From Mycolicibacterium fortuitum subsp. fortuitum (GTDB taxonomy: Bacteria > Actinomycetota > Actinomycetes > Mycobacteriales > Mycobacteriaceae): DNA of 64,000 bases. The stretch covers positions 248,001-312,000 of the forward strand of contig NZ_AP025518.1 of the NCBI RefSeq assembly GCF_022179545.1, in the 5' to 3' direction. This document shows, piece after piece, positions 61,733 through 64,000 of this stretch. Both the position numbers and the translations under genes were made by a program. The notes under the pieces are model-generated. The model was given only the letters and a program-made list of their open reading frames with translations, was not told where the DNA came from and made no database searches. Each line of letters opens with the position of its first letter. Positions within the stretch are counted from its first letter, which is position 1.

Positions 61733-63088
61733 TCAATTGCTTGACCAGGTCATCGGGTAAGGATGGTCCGGACTGGACACGGCGGCGCATCGGCGGACGA
61801 CGGTACTCATGGGCGCGGGGTGACGGTCGATGAGGCCCTGATCGAGTGGCAGCGTCTCAACGATGGTTTCCCAACCAGGCCAACGTGATTCGCGATGATA
61901 GGTGTCGAGGCCTCCCGACAGCGCCCAGGTGAGGAACTGTTCGTAGGTCAACCCCAGCGGGTGCCACTGGCGGGTTGTCGGGCTCCAGTGCAGCATCATC
62001 CCGGAGTCAACATCGGTGAAGTGGCCGAGGTTGATCGCGTAGAGGCCGCCGAGTACGTCTTCTCCGACCAGCCACATGAAACCGCGGGCCAGTCCGCCGA
62101 TCAGATCGCGGGACTCGCTACGGTCGGCGGTGCCGCAGCCGTACAAGCGCAGCCAGCCGTGGTCGACGAGCAGCGTGGCGCAGTGATACACCATGGCTCC
62201 GATGCCGGTGTCGACGCCGCTTTCGAGGTACTCCAGGCGCCGTTTCGCTACCTCCGGATCGGGAGGAACGACCTGATGCGGGCCCGCTTCGATCAACGGT
62301 TGCAGCTGCGGCCACAAGGGATTGTCGACATCGAGGAGACTGTCGAGGGTGACGAATCGGTCGATGTCGGGACGATAGTGGCGACCCCTGGTCCAGTACA
62401 TGGGATAACGCGGTGAGGTTTTGGCGAACAGTCCTCCGGGCCGTGTCAACATCTGCATGACGCGACAGATCTCAGCCATCGGCACTACACCTTTGTGCAC
62501 CTGTGACTTGTCTTGCCCCTCAACGGTATAAGGGTCTGGTGTGAGGGTGTAGCCCTCGTCAGCGGCCAGGGCGGCGACGTCGTCCTGCCAGCCGGGCCAG
62601 CGCAGATCGGCGTAGAACTCGTCCATCTGCCCCGTCAACGCGGCCCACAACAGGTCGATGTGTTTCCACTCGCCGCACACCTCCCAGTCGAGGGTATCCG
62701 GAGCCCAGTACCAAAGAATGTGGTGCTCACCCGGAAAGGCCCCCCAATTGATCGCGAACACTCCGCCCAGGACGTCGACGCCGCAAAGGGCGGCACCGCG
62801 GCCAACTTCGACGCCGCTGATGAAGTCGACCAAGGCCGGCATATCGGCGGTGCCGCCGCCGAAGAGCTTCAACCAACCGTGATCGGCGAGAATCCCGCCG
62901 CAATTCAATGTGACAGCACCCGGCGTGGACAATGTGGTCATCTGCAACCTGAGCAGCTGTTCTTGCCCGTCGCTGGCCGCGATCGGCAAGATTCGGTTGG
63001 AGCCCTGCTGTGCCCAGTCCTCAATCCGGGCCCACACCGTGGATTCGGCAAGGTCCAACCCGTCGAGCCCACGGCGCTGATAGCTCAC
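61733..63088 (-). CDS. tandem DUF2625-domain protein
   Basis: A 451-aa protein from GTG 63088 (AGGGAG at 63095-63100) made of two DUF2625 units. Unit 1 (about 15-180) has DHGWLKLFGGGTA, DVLGGVFAINWG, APDTLDWE and LRWPGW. Unit 2 (about 255-430) repeats DHGWLRLYGCGTA, DVLGGLYAINLG, SPTTRQWH and SRWPGW. Each is followed by a P-Y/R-YPM-x-W motif. Most family members have one unit. The function is unknown; immunity or stress roles have been suggested for some DUF2625 genes. It converges with the Rv0238-like gene (12-bp gap). Confidence 0.85.
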   Translation of the reverse strand: MSYQRRGLDGLDLAESTVWARIEDWAQQGSNRILPIAASDGQEQLLRLQMTTLSTPGAVTLNCGGILADHGWLKLFGGGTADMPALVDFISGVEVGRGAALCGVDVLGGVFAINWGAFPGEHHILWYWAPDTLDWEVCGEWKHIDLLWAALTGQMDEFYADLRWPGWQDDVAALAADEGYTLTPDPYTVEGQDKSQVHKGVVPMAEICRVMQMLTRPGGLFAKTSPRYPMYWTRGRHYRPDIDRFVTLDSLLDVDNPLWPQLQPLIEAGPHQVVPPDPEVAKRRLEYLESGVDTGIGAMVYHCATLLVDHGWLRLYGCGTADRSESRDLIGGLARGFMWLVGEDVLGGLYAINLGHFTDVDSGMMLHWSPTTRQWHPLGLTYEQFLTWALSGGLDTYHRESRWPGWETIVETLPLDQGLIDRHPAPMSTVVRRCAAVSSPDHPYPMTWSSN

Positions 63089-64000
63089 CGACAGCTCCCT
63101 TCGTCCCTGAGGTGATTTGCTGCGTATCGCTGTGGATCCGCCTCGCGCGTAAGGGCACGCCTTACCCATAGCAACCGATATTCGGCTGACCTGCTAGGCG
63201 TATCGGCTACGCGACAGCAGCCTAATTTGACTGTAGGAAACCGTCAAAAGCTTCAGCGCCGCCGCGTGCTGTTTGCCCGGATGGCAGCTCGAGCAAAAGC
63301 TGTGGTGGGGGCGTTCGGGCTCGACCGGTGGTTTCTGCTCAAAATTGCGAGGGCCGACGCCCGCGCGGGGACCCTCGGCATTGCCGAAAAGGACTGCCGC
63401 GATTTAGGACCTGGTGAGCGATTGGGGACTTCCGCCCCTATCGGCAGATGAGGCGTCGACGATAGGCATGGCGGAGTGGTAGCGCGCTCATGGTCGTGTG
63501 GCAAGCGTCACTGTGTAGTTAATAATCAACATTTGCGACAAATCTAGTCTGCGGACTTCCACAGGCGCGGCCCCGCGCGGCTCCCTGAATGAGACGGCGA
63601 TGCCCTGATCGCACGGAACAAAGGCTAGTTCTCCTCAAACTTCCGAGCGCCATAAACATCCGTCGTGGAATGGCGCATGGGCGCACGCGGCCAAAGGCAC
63701 GCCGAATGTGTCTACAAGCGCCAGCCGTGCCGCACGAGGCTTAAATCGAGATGAGCAGTTTTCACGTATCCGACAAGCACTGCGGGCGCTCACCGCGGTG
63801 TCAGCACTGAGCCTGGCCGCCCTCGTGTACGGGTACCGGTGGTGGACAGCGCCACCGGTGATGACCGATGACGGCTATGGTCGCAGCCCTCATACCTTCA
63901 GGCGTGATCGTGCTGGCCGCTGCGCGGAGTGCGGTGGCTCAGGCCCCACAAACCCACTAATTCAGCAGGCTCCTAGACGGCCACGCCCTCCACCACACTG
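63089..64000. other. gene-poor right end, apparently degenerate
   Basis: No frame with convincing codon bias spans this region. Base composition is patchier than in the rest of the window. A frame at 63227-63451 (+) is Arg/Ala-rich without recognisable features. Near the end a membrane-protein-like fragment broken by a frameshift is visible (63708-63960, listed separately). Confidence 0.5.
63708..63960 (+). pseudogene. possible frameshifted small membrane protein
   Basis: From GTG 63708 the frame reads a basic N-terminus and a hydrophobic helix (LTAVSALSLAALVYGYRWW) up to VMTDDGY. At about 63877 a +1 shift gives ATG and a second hydrophobic stretch (MVAALIPSGVIVLAAA) to TAA at 63958. Read together this is a two-helix protein of about 80 aa. 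Either a broken remnant or two short overlapping frames. No family is recognised. Confidence 0.3.

Noticed and set aside
63466..63540. tRNA-like stretch (GGCGGAGTGGTAGCGCG)
   Set aside because: No T-arm GGTTCGAATCC-type sequence, no matching acceptor stem and no proper anticodon stem.

Overview
The window is high-GC DNA (clearly G/C-biased third codon positions, many GTG starts, ATGA/GTGA gene overlaps) from a mycobacterium, most likely an environmental fast grower of the Mycolicibacterium type. The strongest evidence is gene order. Several blocks follow the M. tuberculosis Rv0220-Rv0238 region: lipC and a WS/DGAT wax-ester/triacylglycerol synthase (8.8-11.5 kb); echA1, Rv0223c, Rv0224c, Rv0225, Rv0226c, Rv0227c and Rv0228 (38.0-47.3 kb); php (48.8-49.8 kb); TetR and the R2lox oxidase (53.4-55.0 kb); and aftD, Rv0236A, lpqI and Rv0238 (55.3-61.7 kb). 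These ortholog calls rest on remembered gene order, lengths and motifs, not on a search.

Layout. 1-4.3 kb: a catabolic unit with a CoA-acylating-type aldehyde dehydrogenase (cut by the left edge), a class III PLP aminotransferase family enzyme and a divergent APC permease. 4.2-8.7 kb: a LipW-like esterase, a complete IS30-family insertion sequence (5252-6485) and a fused two-domain acyl-CoA dehydrogenase. 11.5-37.8 kb: a large accessory block inserted between the Rv0221-like and echA1-like genes. Its core (12.3-23.1 kb) is an oxygenase/hydrolase cluster: 3Fe-4S ferredoxin, TauD-type dioxygenase, two Rieske oxygenase alpha subunits each paired with a homologous protein of about 110 residues, SDR, flavin/2Fe-2S reductase, MarR regulator, two amidohydrolase-superfamily proteins and an aldehyde dehydrogenase. 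Next come a translationally coupled AveC-like/NorQ-like/NorD-like operon, a MarR and Gly-rich winged-helix pair, a FAD-linked oxidase, a lipO-fadD12-acyltransferase operon preceded by a KstR-type box, an HD hydrolase, an arylamine N-acetyltransferase and small regulators. 38-61.7 kb: the conserved mycobacterial backbone, with cell-envelope glycan genes (Rv0225-0228-like, LmcA-like DUF3068, AftD). 61.7-64 kb: a tandem DUF2625 protein and a poorly coding, apparently degenerate end.

How the genes may work together. The reductase (FAD/NAD plus 2Fe-2S) would feed electrons to the Rieske oxygenases. The products would then be handled by the SDR, the aldehyde dehydrogenase and the hydrolases. A near-identical 21-bp motif at the reductase promoter and at the Rieske-B/aldehyde dehydrogenase divergent promoter suggests one regulator, probably the MarR encoded between them. 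The substrate is unknown.

Most unusual: Rieske alpha subunit A (13785-15053) keeps its mononuclear iron site but has replaced both histidine ligands of its Rieske cluster (C-x-H is C-x-R, C-x-x-H is C-x-x-C). The amidohydrolase in the same block has lost its HxH metal motif (E-x-N). Together with the duplicated small partner protein, this cluster is the best candidate for an undescribed system.
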